The translations under genes were made by a program, and so were the position numbers. Shown in pieces: positions 8,032 to 16,604 of a DNA stretch of 64,000 nucleotides. A model generated the notes under the pieces. That model did not search any database. It had not been told where the DNA came from and worked only from the letters and a program-made list of their open reading frames with translations. Source of the DNA: UBA11872 sp965198285 (GTDB lineage: Bacteria > Chloroflexota > UBA11872); NCBI GenBank assembly GCA_965198285.1, contig OZ240251.1, forward strand, positions 1 through 64,000. The letters are read 5' to 3'. How positions within the stretch are numbered: position 1 is the first letter of the stretch; each line of letters begins with the position of its first letter.

Positions 8032-11000
8032 CTATCGTGACTGGTACAACGCGTACATCGCGAGCACATCCAATGGATGTGGTGAACAGCTGAAGTCGGT
8101 ATTCGCTGCCGCCATGGCTGTGTCAGCAAAAGACGGATGCCCGGCGAAGCCCGAATGGCCACTACGAACGCCCAAGGCGTGACCTGCCTCGTGTACCAAC
8201 ACACCGTACACACTAGCTTTATCTTTATCTTTATCTTTCGCACCGCTGGGGCAGGTGTTGAACGGTATATCGCTCGGATCCACACGCGCGTCACCGCCGG
8301 GGAGGGTCAGCGGATCGTGCTCAACCTTAGTTCTTCGCAGGAAGATGTCGGTTGTATATCCCTCATATCCCACGCGCTTTGTCAGAATCGCGCACGCGAT
8401 GGTCGATTCTTCCTTTGGATCATAGCCTCCCCAGCAATCGCGAAGCCCGAAACCCAGATTGTCAGCGAACTCTGAGAATGCAAATTCGCGCCGTCTATCG
8501 TAGTCAGAAACTTTCGACAAATCAGCATTCCAATCGATGTCATCTAGCATGATGATTTCATTGAGGCGACTATCGTCGATCTGATTTGGTCGTACGTCAG
8601 TCCACCGTAGGCGACTAAGGATTGCAACCACTGCATTTCGAAAACTGGTATCAGGGAGTCCTGTACGCGCACGGATTTCTACCAGGACCGCGTCGACTAC
8701 GTTCGAATAGTCGGTGCAATCTTCGCTGTTATACGTCATGGTCACGACGCCCCCCGTGGCCAGTTCCCATTGCTCAAACGCATGCTGTATAAAAGCGGAC
8801 CAGTCACCCTGCTTTCCTACAGGAAACGTATCCTTACAAATGCGATATTCATACGTCGCGCTAGGCAAGGGAAAGCGCAGCGGAATCCCGGCAACCCATT
8901 GCGGCGCGCTCGATTCGGAAGACGCTGCCGGAGAAGACGACGGCCAGACATATGAATAACGTGCCGCAAAGACGTCGGTATCGTACGTGGTGCTGGATCC
9001 CTCACGATAGACTAACTGAATGGCATAAACTTGGCGAGGCATGAGCCCGGTCAACGTCAACGGACTTGTCACGTTTGTTCTTGAAGAGTGAACTGAACCA
9101 AGATTCTCCGGTTCCCACTCAGGACGTGCATGATTTCCAGACGCCAGTCGATATCGCAGATCATACGTACCAGACGTGTAGTTGTTATTGTTTAGGATAT
9201 CCCTGACTGAGGTCCACGTTATCTCCCCAGAATCTGAGTTCGTGCTATTGCCGTTAGCCTCCGAAATCGGAGTATCAATAATGGTAATCGTTTCACTCGC
9301 AAGCGTCGTGTTACCGTCGCTGGCTTCAATCTGAAGCTGAAATGCCTTCGAGTCTTTGAATCCCCGCCTCGGATTGTCGACGATGACTTGGTCTAGATAG
9401 ATTACGTAGCAGGGATTGGTCGTTCGATAGGTTGCGCTATTGCTGGTCGTTCTCGAGACTTCACTAACACGGATATCGTAGTGCGATGCCGCCTGTGTCC
9501 CGACCCAGGTCAACAGAGCACGCCGCTGGGACTGAGGGACTACTTCTAGATCGCGGGGTGCAGCCAAGGCTCCCGTTGCGAGGGAACCGCAACTCAGAAT
9601 CGGGACGGACACCGGATCCACATCCGCCTCCACAATTGGCGCACCGCTGGCGGGTGTCCCCGTCGCGATGTCGGACCAGTCGCCGTTTTGGCTGTTGGCC
9701 GCCCGCACTCGCACGTCGTAGCTCGTGCCGTTCGTGAGATCCGTAATGGTGTACGAGGTTCGCGCAATGTCCTCTTCGGTCGTCCAGGCCCCGGACGTGC
9801 CTTCGCGATATTGCAGGTCGTAGTGGGTCGGCGTCCCGCCGGAGGTCGGCGCCTCCCAGTCCACGTGCAAGCCCCCGTCGCGCGCACTCACCACGGGCCG
9901 GGCCACCTTCCCGGGTTTGGTCGACACCACCGTCAGCATCCGCTTGTCGTAGAGCACCGACCCGTCCGGCGATTCCAGCCGGATCACGGCGTCGCCCCCC
10001 GGCTCGCAGCCATCGATCCACGCCGAGTCGTAGTAGCCCGGCCCCGTCGACGGGGACGGCGCGCGCGGCACCGCCCGAGTCCGCGCGCTGCTCGAGGAGC
10101 ACCGGCCGCGCGGCTGGATGGGCCCCTCAAGCTGCAGATAGGCTACCGCGCCGACCGGCACGTCATTCGCCCCCACCTTGATCCGCTCCCCGATCTCGAT
10201 CGTCGTCTTCGGCAGCGCGATCGTCGGCAGCAAGCCGGACATCGCCGGCACCGTCAGGCTGGCCCAGGCGCTGCACCGGTTGGGCCCGTTGCAGGCCCGG
10301 ATCTCGAAGCCCTGGCTGCGGCCGTATTTCAACCCGCTGAACGTCTTGCTCCGGACGCCGGCGCCCAGGTTCGTCGCCTCGCGATCCGGCGGCCGGGAGT
10401 CCGACTTCTCCCACTGCAGGATCCCGAAGCCGGTGAGACTCGCGCCGCCCGAGTTGGGTCCGCGCCCCAGGTGACCGTAAACGAGGTGGCGGTCCTCGTA
10501 TGGCTGAGCGAATGCGGCGCGTCGGGCCGGCCTACCGGCGCCGCCGTGGCCGTCGCCGTCGCCGTGGGCGGGGGCGGCTCCGGCGGCGTGGACACCTCCT
10601 TGGGCGGGTGGGTCCACCAGCCGCAGCTGTCGGGGCCGTTGCAGGCATGGATGCGGAATTTGTAGGTCGTGTTGGCTTGCAGCTCGCTATACGTATGCTC
10701 GCGCGCCGCGGCGCCCTTCACGAGCGCGGTGCCATAGCCCGGCTGGTTATTTCCCGTCCACCACAGCAGCCCGAAGCCCGTCAGCGCCCGCCCGCCGTCG
10801 CTGGGCGTGCCCCACGTCACTTTGATCGAACTGGTCGTTTTCGTGGGGAAGCTGATACTCGGCACCGTGCCGGGGGTCCCCACCCGCGCCGCCGACCGCA
10901 CGGTCGCGGCGCCGGACTTGGCCGTGGCCGTGGTCGTGGATCCGGACCCGGGCGCGAGCTCGGGCACCGCCTCCACCACCAGGCGCTGGCTGACCGTCGG

Positions 11001-11447
11001 CAGGCTGGTCGTTGACCCCGCCGACCGCAGCTCGGCCGTGACCGTGCCGCCGCCTTCCGCACAGGCATACACGAACAACGCAAGGGTCGTGGCCGCCACG
11101 CCCGTCACCTTCTGCGTCTGCGACGCCGTCCCACAGGCGCCGATCCCCAGGCCGGCACTGTCGCTGGACACGATGACCTGGTAGGCCGCCGTCGCGGTGA
11201 GATTGGTCAGTTGGACCTCAAACCGGTCGACCGTCGTATGCGTCGGATAATCGCTCAGGTCCACCAGCCGGATGCCGGGCCCAGGGGCCGACGCCTGCAG
11301 GGGCGTGAAGTCGCCGAGCAGCGCCGCGCCCACCAGCACACCGCCAACCAGCAGCGCCAGCGCGGCCCGGCCCCGCGACCAATCGCGGCCCCCGACCCGC
11401 CGGGCCAGCCGCACGGCCGCCCCAAACGCGCCGGACCGACCGAGCAC
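8032..11447 (-). CDS. Secreted multi-fibronectin zinc metalloprotease, interrupted by a frameshift near 10455
   Basis: Two frames (11447 down to about 10455, then on to 8032) join into one product of about 1138 residues if a single missing base is restored near 10455, where the plus strand reads gagttgggtc. The protein has an exported leader (ALALLVGGVLVGAALLG) and several fibronectin type III domains (RIHACNGPDSCGWW, EIRACNGPNRCSAW, YDVRVRAANSQNGDW). The C-terminal zincin domain carries LVHEAGHALGVRSGH and a Met-turn candidate, PLDVLAMYALYQ. The second half parallels the protease at 4854-6545. The GTG start at 11447 is created by one base difference from the paralogue at the left edge. The frame break may be real or an assembly error. 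First gene of the operon. Confidence 0.75.
8217..8238 (-). repeat. Hexanucleotide run inside the protease gene
   Basis: A ctttat unit occurs three times in succession, followed by a partial fourth copy. It encodes an alternating Lys-Asp run just before the HEAGH zinc motif. The related protease at 4854-6545 has no such run. Gain or loss of units would keep the frame. Confidence 0.7.
11274..11445 (-). repeat. 172-bp leader cassette, copy 2 (identical to 1147-1318)
   Basis: This is the second copy of the block that encodes the exported leader of the fibronectin-domain proteins. It matches the copy at 1147-1318 by eye. The similarity continues more weakly upstream, where a ghost of the neighbouring gene end is also retained (11487-11549). 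The duplication therefore covered the junction of two genes. Confidence 0.85.
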
Positions 11448-11486
11448 CCGCCCAGCCGCCCCGCCACGCCCAACCCGCAGTTTTCC

Positions 11487-11549
11487 TCACGAATTATTCG
11501 GGTGCATGCAGTTCCTACCCCAATCTATCCTTCCCCGAATCAGCACGCC
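11487..11549 (-). pseudogene. Ghost 3' end of a paralogue of the 1449-2750 gene
   Basis: Read on the minus strand, this stretch gives GRIDWGRNCMHPNNS and a TGA. It parallels the last residues of the product of 1449-2750 (WIDWDTNCMYPNNS and stop). Both sit the same short distance upstream of a fibronectin-domain gene. Nothing further upstream resembles the rest of that gene. It is a relic left by duplication of the unit. Confidence 0.7.
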
Positions 11550-11818
11550 CAAGTTGCCAGTGGTACCCAGTTAGGGTACACTCCCTGCGTACGCTCCGCA
11601 ACCCGGATCCCCAATGGCCCCCGGCCCCCACTCCCCCCTTCACACCCAACCTGACCAAGCCGCCGCCCTCAGCCCGCTGAACGGCCCCGCCGCCGCACAT
11701 GCCCAATCGCCCTGCCACCCTTCAGACCACCTTGCGAATTGGCCCCATCAACCCAGCCCAACCCCTCCGCTTCGCCCCCGGTCCCGGCCCAAAAGCGCCC
11801 CGCCGCAACCCATCCGTC

Positions 11819-11841
11819 ATTCCGGCGTCCTCAGCCGGAAT
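11819..11841. repeat. REP-like short inverted repeat
   Basis: Arms attccggc (11819-11826) and gccggaat (11834-11841) flank a 7-base loop. The surrounding cgtcattccggc and gccggaatccag resemble dispersed extragenic palindromes known from many bacterial genomes. Only one copy is seen here, so the family assignment is by resemblance. Confidence 0.5.
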
Positions 11842-11895
11842 CCAGTCTTCGCCCCTCGCCCCCAATCTCAGCCAAAATGCACCCCGCGCCGCCCG

Positions 11896-11919
11896 AAGAG
11901 TTTTTTGGAAAAAACTCTT
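11896..11919. repeat. AT-rich perfect hairpin
   Basis: Arms aagagtttttt (11896-11906) and aaaaaactctt (11909-11919) are perfect complements with a 2-base centre. It lies in the divergent intergenic region and follows neither neighbouring gene, so it is not an obvious terminator for either. It could also be a relic of a mobile repeat. Confidence 0.6.
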
Positions 11920-12055
11920 ATTGCGCGCGAGGCCCCCGTTTTCGCCTCTCCGCCAACGGCGACGCGTGGCCCCTCCACCCAGCGGAACCACCCCTCGCCC
12001 GTTTCTTACCCACGCCCCGCAGTCGACGCAGTCCCGCCCCAAAAATCCGCCAAAT

Positions 12056-12112
12056 CTCGCGCCCAGCGGCCCCGGCTCCCCCTTAGGGGGAGCCGGGGCC
12101 GCTGGGCGCGAG
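12056..12112. repeat. Perfect 27-bp inverted repeat with 3-base loop
   Basis: The left arm is 12056-12082 and the right arm 12086-12112; every base pairs, and the loop is tta. It is very GC-rich and has no T-run after it. It lies about 100 bp upstream of the oxidoreductase at 12213 and about 600 bp upstream of the divergent gene starting at 11447. Apart from this hairpin, the two smaller ones and the ghost gene end, I see no gene in 11448-12212. The open frames crossing the palindrome look like repeat-derived noise. Confidence 0.85.
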
Positions 12113-12212
12113 TACCCCACAAAGCCCGCCAAAGCCCACGCTCGCCAAGCCACTGGCCGCCGCCAATCTCCCCGCCGATAATGGCGGCACTCACCCGTCA
12201 GGGACGAGACCC

Positions 12213-13196
12213 ATGCCAATCCGAACCATCCACGTCGGCGCCTGGAACCGAGCCCGCTCCCACCTCGGCGTCATGACCCAGGGCGACGACTTCGAACCCG
12301 TCGCCTTGGTCGACGTCAACGAGGACTTCATGGCCCAGGGCCTCGACCTGGCCGACCTCGGCGCCGACGCCGCCCACACCTCTCTGACGGCAGCCCTCGA
12401 CAAGCACGACTGCGACGCCGTCGTGGTCGTAACTCCCGTCATGCTGCACGCCCAGTTCATCGACGAGGCTCTGGCCGCCGGCAAGCACGTCATGGTCGAA
12501 AAGCCGTTCACCGTCAGCCTCGAGGACGCGGAACGCGCCGTGGCCGCCGCCGAGGCGTCCGGCCTGCAACTCCTGGTAACCCAGAACGACCGGCTGCGCC
12601 CCTCCTACCCCACCATCCGCCGGCACCTCATCGAGGAAACCTACGGCCCGCCCGGCTATGCCGTGATGATCCACCACAAGGCGCGCGGCGGCCCCTACCA
12701 CGACTCACCCCACATGCATCTCTGGCAGCAGGGCGTCCACCAGATCGACTCCCTGCTCAGCGCCATCCCGCGAAAGCCCCTTCGCGCCCGCGGCATCAGC
12801 GTGGAACCCGCCTGGGGCACCTGGCCCACCCCGTCCCTCGTGCACTCCATCATCGAGTTCGACGACGGCACGTCCGCTACCTACGTCGGCACGTCACAAG
12901 CGCGGCACACCGAGTTCCAGTTCACGGTCGAATGCTCCGAGGCCGCCCTGGCCATCAGCGGCCTCCACTCCAACGACTCGCTGCAACTCAAGCGCGGTAC
13001 CGAGGTTGAAGCCATCCCGACCGATCCGCCGCCAGGCGGCATGTCCCAGGAGGAACAGATCTCCGATATGTTTGCCCGCCAGATCAACGAGGGCGTGGAC
13101 ACTCAGCTTTCCGGCCGCAACAACCTCACAACCATCCGCGTCATCGACGCCATCGCCCGCTCCACCGCCTCCGGCCAGGCAGTCGAGCTGCCCTAA
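12213..13196 (+). CDS. Gfo/Idh/MocA-family oxidoreductase
   Basis: This 327-residue NAD(P)-dependent oxidoreductase has an N-terminal Rossmann part (IHVGAWNRARSHLGVM, then ALVDVNEDF). The family hallmark GKHVMVEKPFTVSLEDAE is present near residue 95, with the Lys and Pro that contact cofactor and substrate. The C-terminal half contains HMHLWQQGVHQIDSLL, where the His-Gln and Asp residues occupy the usual catalytic region. Family members oxidise or reduce sugars, inositols and related polyols in the cytoplasm; the substrate cannot be read from sequence. Length is normal. It shares the region with the DUF6807/PmoA-family gene at 13599, a pairing common in sugar-degradation loci. Confidence 0.9.
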   Translation: MPIRTIHVGAWNRARSHLGVMTQGDDFEPVALVDVNEDFMAQGLDLADLGADAAHTSLTAALDKHDCDAVVVVTPVMLHAQFIDEALAAGKHVMVEKPFTVSLEDAERAVAAAEASGLQLLVTQNDRLRPSYPTIRRHLIEETYGPPGYAVMIHHKARGGPYHDSPHMHLWQQGVHQIDSLLSAIPRKPLRARGISVEPAWGTWPTPSLVHSIIEFDDGTSATYVGTSQARHTEFQFTVECSEAALAISGLHSNDSLQLKRGTEVEAIPTDPPPGGMSQEEQISDMFARQINEGVDTQLSGRNNLTTIRVIDAIARSTASGQAVELP

Positions 13197-13206
13197 CGCA
13201 ACGTCC

Positions 13207-13479
13207 CTATCCGCGATCCACGGGGTCGATGTCTACGACCTCGACCGTTGGTCCGCGCTGCCAGCGGCGGTAGGCGCGGGCGGCCCGCGCGGCGCGCCAG
13301 ATCCCCAGGATCACCCGCCGCAGGTCAGGCCGAAACAGGGAGGCCACGGCCAGCACCAGCGTCGCCGCCACCAGGAACACCAGGCCCACCGCAACCGCCA
13401 CCAGCGCCCCAACCGCCGCGATCAGGAACAGCGGCAGCGCCGCCAGCGAGCGAGTAAACGAGCGCGCGTCTTCGATCAT
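13207..13479 (-). CDS. Small hypothetical membrane protein
   Basis: From ATG 13479 this gives 90 residues: a short N-terminus, then a long hydrophobic region (residues about 14-48, LFLIAAVGALVAVAVGLVFLV onward) able to form two close transmembrane helices. A basic arginine-rich tail and a short acidic end (VEVVDIDPVDRG) follow. A longer start at GTG 13572 is possible but adds a segment with no features. It is transcribed toward the oxidoreductase gene (convergent, 10 bp apart) and divergently from 13599. No recognised family. Confidence 0.55.
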   Translation of the reverse strand: MIEDARSFTRSLAALPLFLIAAVGALVAVAVGLVFLVAATLVLAVASLFRPDLRRVILGIWRAARAARAYRRWQRGPTVEVVDIDPVDRG

Positions 13480-13598
13480 TCGGGAACCGTGGGTCAACCA
13501 GGACGTTTCGACTCGCAAGGCTACGAAATCGGGGCACCCGCCGGTGGGCGGCGGCGTTCTCGTAGACTGCACCGGCTCCCCACCGGATCACCAGTGCC

Positions 13599-14426
13599 TT
13601 GCCAACCTACGAAGTCCGCGAGCTCCAGCACCAGCAGAAGGTCTACGTCGACGGCCACTACCTGGCCGCCGTCCAACAGGGGAAATTCCGTCCCTACATC
13701 CATCCGGTCATCACGCCAAGCGGACACGCCGTCACCGAGATCGCGACGGCCGACCACTTGCACCACCTCGGCATCTGGTTCGCCCACGAGGACATCGACG
13801 GCGTCAACTTCTGGGCACCCGAGTCCCGCTGGACCCACCCCATGCCGCGCATGGTTGCGACCGCAACCGACGTCGAGATCGGCGCGGACGGCGTGACGTT
13901 CCGTCAGGAGGTGGACTGGCTGGGCGGCGACGGCTCCGTACGGATGCAGGACTCGCGCGTCATCGTGATAGGCGAGCGCCCCGATCACACGCTGGTGGAC
14001 GTAACAGTGACGGTTCGGGCCGGCGAGGACCCGATCCGCATGGGCCAGACCAAGGAAGCCGGCCTGGCCGTACGCGTCGCCGACCAGATCGACGTGCTTG
14101 ACGGGGGCCGCATCACCAACTCGAACGGCCAGGTGAACGAAGCCGAAACCTTCGACCAGATTGCGGACTGGGTGGATTACGCAGGCCCAATCAGCCGCAG
14201 CGAGACGGCCGGCATCGCGATCTTCCCGCATCCCGGCAGCGACGGGATTCCCTGGTTCACGCGCGACTACGGCCCGCTGTACGTCAGTCCCTGGCGGCAC
14301 CAGGAGATCACCCTGGAACCCGGCCAGACACGCACGGTGGGCGCGCGATTCGCGGCGCACGACGGGTCGTGCGAGCAGGCGGACGTGGCCGGCCTCTACG
14401 CGCGGTTCCTAGAGGAGATTGCCTAA
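13599..14426 (+). CDS. DUF6807/PmoA-family protein
   Basis: This 275-residue protein matches in overall pattern the family annotated as PmoA or DUF6807. Recognisable stretches are KFRPYIHPVITPSGHAVTE, HHLGIWFAHEDIDGVNFW, a central beta-rich part, and IPWFTRDYGPLYVSPWR near the end. Despite the name, it is not the methane monooxygenase subunit. It is a beta-sandwich protein usually found in sugar-utilisation clusters with Gfo/Idh/MocA enzymes, as here. Function is not established. The start is TTG 13599 with only a weak ribosome-binding site. Its 3' end overlaps the convergent gene ending at 14409 by 18 bp. Confidence 0.8.
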   Translation: MPTYEVRELQHQQKVYVDGHYLAAVQQGKFRPYIHPVITPSGHAVTEIATADHLHHLGIWFAHEDIDGVNFWAPESRWTHPMPRMVATATDVEIGADGVTFRQEVDWLGGDGSVRMQDSRVIVIGERPDHTLVDVTVTVRAGEDPIRMGQTKEAGLAVRVADQIDVLDGGRITNSNGQVNEAETFDQIADWVDYAGPISRSETAGIAIFPHPGSDGIPWFTRDYGPLYVSPWRHQEITLEPGQTRTVGARFAAHDGSCEQADVAGLYARFLEEIA

Positions 14427-15209
14427 CGCCGGTCCGCCTTCGCCGGACCCCAGCAGACCGGCGTCGGCCACCAGCCCGACCAGCGAGGCCGTTTCGGCGG
14501 CCTCGGCATCAATGAACACAATCTCTTCGGCGATCTCCTCGATAACGGCCGGCGTCGTGGGACTGGCCACCGCCACCAGGTCTCCCTCGTCCTGTAGCTC
14601 GCCACCGGAAAAGTCCACCAGGTAGAACGCGGTATTGCTGAGTCCGTGCAATTCGGACTCCCGACCTGTCTTGATCAGGCCCACACTGCGCGGCGAAGCC
14701 ACGATGATGCGGTTGTGGCGGTCAGTATCCAGCGTACTGAGCAGCATGTCCTGGCGGGCGATCTGGCTGATGGTCGCCAGGTTGGCCAAGCGCTGTTCGC
14801 CGGAGTCCACGTACTCGTTCACGGCGGCGGGGTCCACCGCCGCCTGCCGCAGTTCAGCGGGTTCGGGGAGGCGCAAAAAGCGCCATAGCCCGGTGCCGGA
14901 TGCGCCGGACGCATCCCGCAAGACCATTCGGGCGGCTGTCGCGTCCGCGCGCAACCGTGCCTGGAGCAGCGAGGAACCAAAGCGTTCGCGAACAGCCACG
15001 TAGAGAAGTCCGATGGAAAGCAGCGCGCTGACCCGCGACTGCATCAGACGCGTGCTCAGGGCCTTGCGCAGATTGCGATCGTCAGCCTGGCGAATCGCCT
15101 CCACCAGCGCGCGCGCCTCCACACCGTGAATGGACGACACCCAGCCGGCGTAGTCCTTCAGGTAGGTTCGGTCCGCGGTCAACGCCGCCTCGGCCGACTT
15201 GGGCCACAT
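14409..15209 (-). CDS. Hypothetical protein, coupled to the preceding gene
   Basis: This 266-residue protein has no signal peptide or clear transmembrane segment and no motif I recognise. The N-terminal half is helical and rich in Ala and Arg. The C-terminal half contains HNRIIVASPRSVGLIK and an acidic stretch (EEIAEEIVFIDAEAAET). Its ATG shares one base with the stop of the gene ending at 15209 (TGATG), so the two are very probably coupled and act together. The 3' end overlaps the convergent PmoA-family gene by 18 bp. Confidence 0.65.
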   Translation of the reverse strand: MWPKSAEAALTADRTYLKDYAGWVSSIHGVEARALVEAIRQADDRNLRKALSTRLMQSRVSALLSIGLLYVAVRERFGSSLLQARLRADATAARMVLRDASGASGTGLWRFLRLPEPAELRQAAVDPAAVNEYVDSGEQRLANLATISQIARQDMLLSTLDTDRHNRIIVASPRSVGLIKTGRESELHGLSNTAFYLVDFSGGELQDEGDLVAVASPTTPAVIEEIAEEIVFIDAEAAETASLVGLVADAGLLGSGEGGPALGNLL

Positions 15210-15619
15210 CAGACTTCACCTCCTGCGCCGCCGAACACGCCCTCGAACACCTCGGTACGGACGCCATCGGACGCCTGCAAGCGGTACGTCCACGGGTTGT
15301 CCAGCATCACTCGACCCATGCCCTCAAGCAGGGTGGTGAACTCGTCCAGCAGTGCCGCGGGCCGTTCGTCGCCGGGGTCGAAGCCGATCATCGTCATGCC
15401 GTCCGGCATCACGCTGGGCAGGGCCAGATCAATCTCGATCGAGCCGGTGGCCGCGGCGAAGCGCGCAATCCGCCACGACCAAAAGTGCTGCCGGATCGCC
15501 ACGATGAAGGGCATGGCCGCCGTGTCGTATCGATCGGGATCCCATTGGATCGGGGCGCCGTTGTAGCTGGACGGAAACTCTTCGACGTTCCAGGCCGGAC
15601 CGGACTCCACCGCGCTCAC
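15209..15619 (-). CDS. Hypothetical protein
   Basis: From GTG 15619 this encodes 136 residues. A longer reading from 15757 adds a segment with unlikely composition that overlaps the divergent PHP gene. No motif is recognised. The middle contains PFIVAIRQHFWSWRIARF and EIDLALPSVMPDGMTMIGFD. It is translationally coupled to the following unknown gene, so the two probably form one functional pair. Confidence 0.6.
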   Translation of the reverse strand: MSAVESGPAWNVEEFPSSYNGAPIQWDPDRYDTAAMPFIVAIRQHFWSWRIARFAAATGSIEIDLALPSVMPDGMTMIGFDPGDERPAALLDEFTTLLEGMGRVMLDNPWTYRLQASDGVRTEVFEGVFGGAGGEV

Positions 15620-15733
15620 GTCGCACCATTTGCCACACGCTTGAGGGCAAAGCCTACTCCAGTCCGTTCTATCACGCGCTCCACAGCGGTCGAGCCACCT
15701 CCCGGTAGAACCGGGGATGCGAAATTGTCCAGA

Positions 15734-16561
15734 ATGTCCGGTCTGCCGCCGAGCCACGCCGTCATCCGAACATCAGACAACCGGGCCGAGCGTCTCTGCC
15801 TCCCATTGCACCCGCCGTCTACGCCGCCGGGCGGCTGGGGTGTGGCCGAGCTGCACTGCCACACCACAGCCAGCGACGGCGTGGTCACGCCGGAGGATCT
15901 CGTGGACATCGCCGAGCGCCTGGGACTGGACGTGCTGGCTGTGACCGACCACGACACCACTGCCGGAGCGCTGCGCGCGCGCGACCACGCCCTGGCTACC
16001 GGCGCACGGGTGGAAGTGATCGTTGGGATGGAAGTCACGACACGCCGCCAGGACCATATCGTGGGTCTCTTTCTGGAACGCGCCCCAGCGATCTTCCGCT
16101 CGGTGCCCGACACCGTGAATGCAATTCAGGCGCAGGGCGGACTGGCGGTGGTGGCGCACCCATTTCTGGGGTTGCCCTCGTCCATTTCAGTCCGTCGGCT
16201 ACAAGATGCGCTGCGACGCTGCCGGTTCGACGGGATCGAGGCCGAGAACCCCTACATGCGGCAACGTTCGCGCGATCGGCTAGCCACGTTCCTGCACAAC
16301 CAAAGCGACGGCGTCGGAGCACAGGTTGGGGCCAGCGACGCGCATTTCGGCGATCTAGCCAAGGCCGTGACGCTGTTCGAGGGCCGTAGCGCCGCCGACC
16401 TGCGCCGGGCAATCGAAAATCGGTCAGCCCTGCCCGCCGTCGGCCGTGTCCGGCATCCGCGCCCCAGCCTGCGTGCGCATCTGCAGAACCAGTACCGCAG
16501 CTTACTGCGCCTCCCCCTCATGCGCGCGAGCACCCTTTGGCGGCAATGGCGGGCCGGGTAG
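15734..16561 (+). CDS. PHP-domain metal-dependent phosphoesterase
   Basis: From ATG 15734 this encodes 275 residues. The PHP metal-binding motifs are all visible: ELHCHTTASDG (residues about 39-49), VTDHDTT (about 71-76), GMEVTTR, VVAHPF and GASDAHF. This set is typical of the YciV/TrpH-type 5'-3' phosphoesterases that act on nucleoside 3',5'-bisphosphates or short RNA. The substrate is not determined by these motifs. An in-frame extension upstream to 15485 was rejected because it overlaps the divergent gene and has no conserved sequence. Confidence 0.85.
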   Translation: MSGLPPSHAVIRTSDNRAERLCLPLHPPSTPPGGWGVAELHCHTTASDGVVTPEDLVDIAERLGLDVLAVTDHDTTAGALRARDHALATGARVEVIVGMEVTTRRQDHIVGLFLERAPAIFRSVPDTVNAIQAQGGLAVVAHPFLGLPSSISVRRLQDALRRCRFDGIEAENPYMRQRSRDRLATFLHNQSDGVGAQVGASDAHFGDLAKAVTLFEGRSAADLRRAIENRSALPAVGRVRHPRPSLRAHLQNQYRSLLRLPLMRASTLWRQWRAG

Positions 16562-16604
16562 GACTACGACCAAGAACCGGCGCCGTCGGCGTTTTCCGTA
16601 GGGG

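Noticed and set aside
11722..12219. A 165-codon minus-strand frame containing WIPAEDAGMTD
   Set aside because: It crosses the 27-bp palindrome and the REP-like repeat; such peptides are typical translations of extragenic repeats.
15485..15733. N-terminal extension of the PHP protein
   Set aside because: It overlaps the divergent gene, has no conserved sequence, and a good ATG lies at 15734.
16581..16595. Hairpin with tttt between the PHP gene and ftsH
   Set aside because: Only four clean pairs form, too weak to call a terminator.
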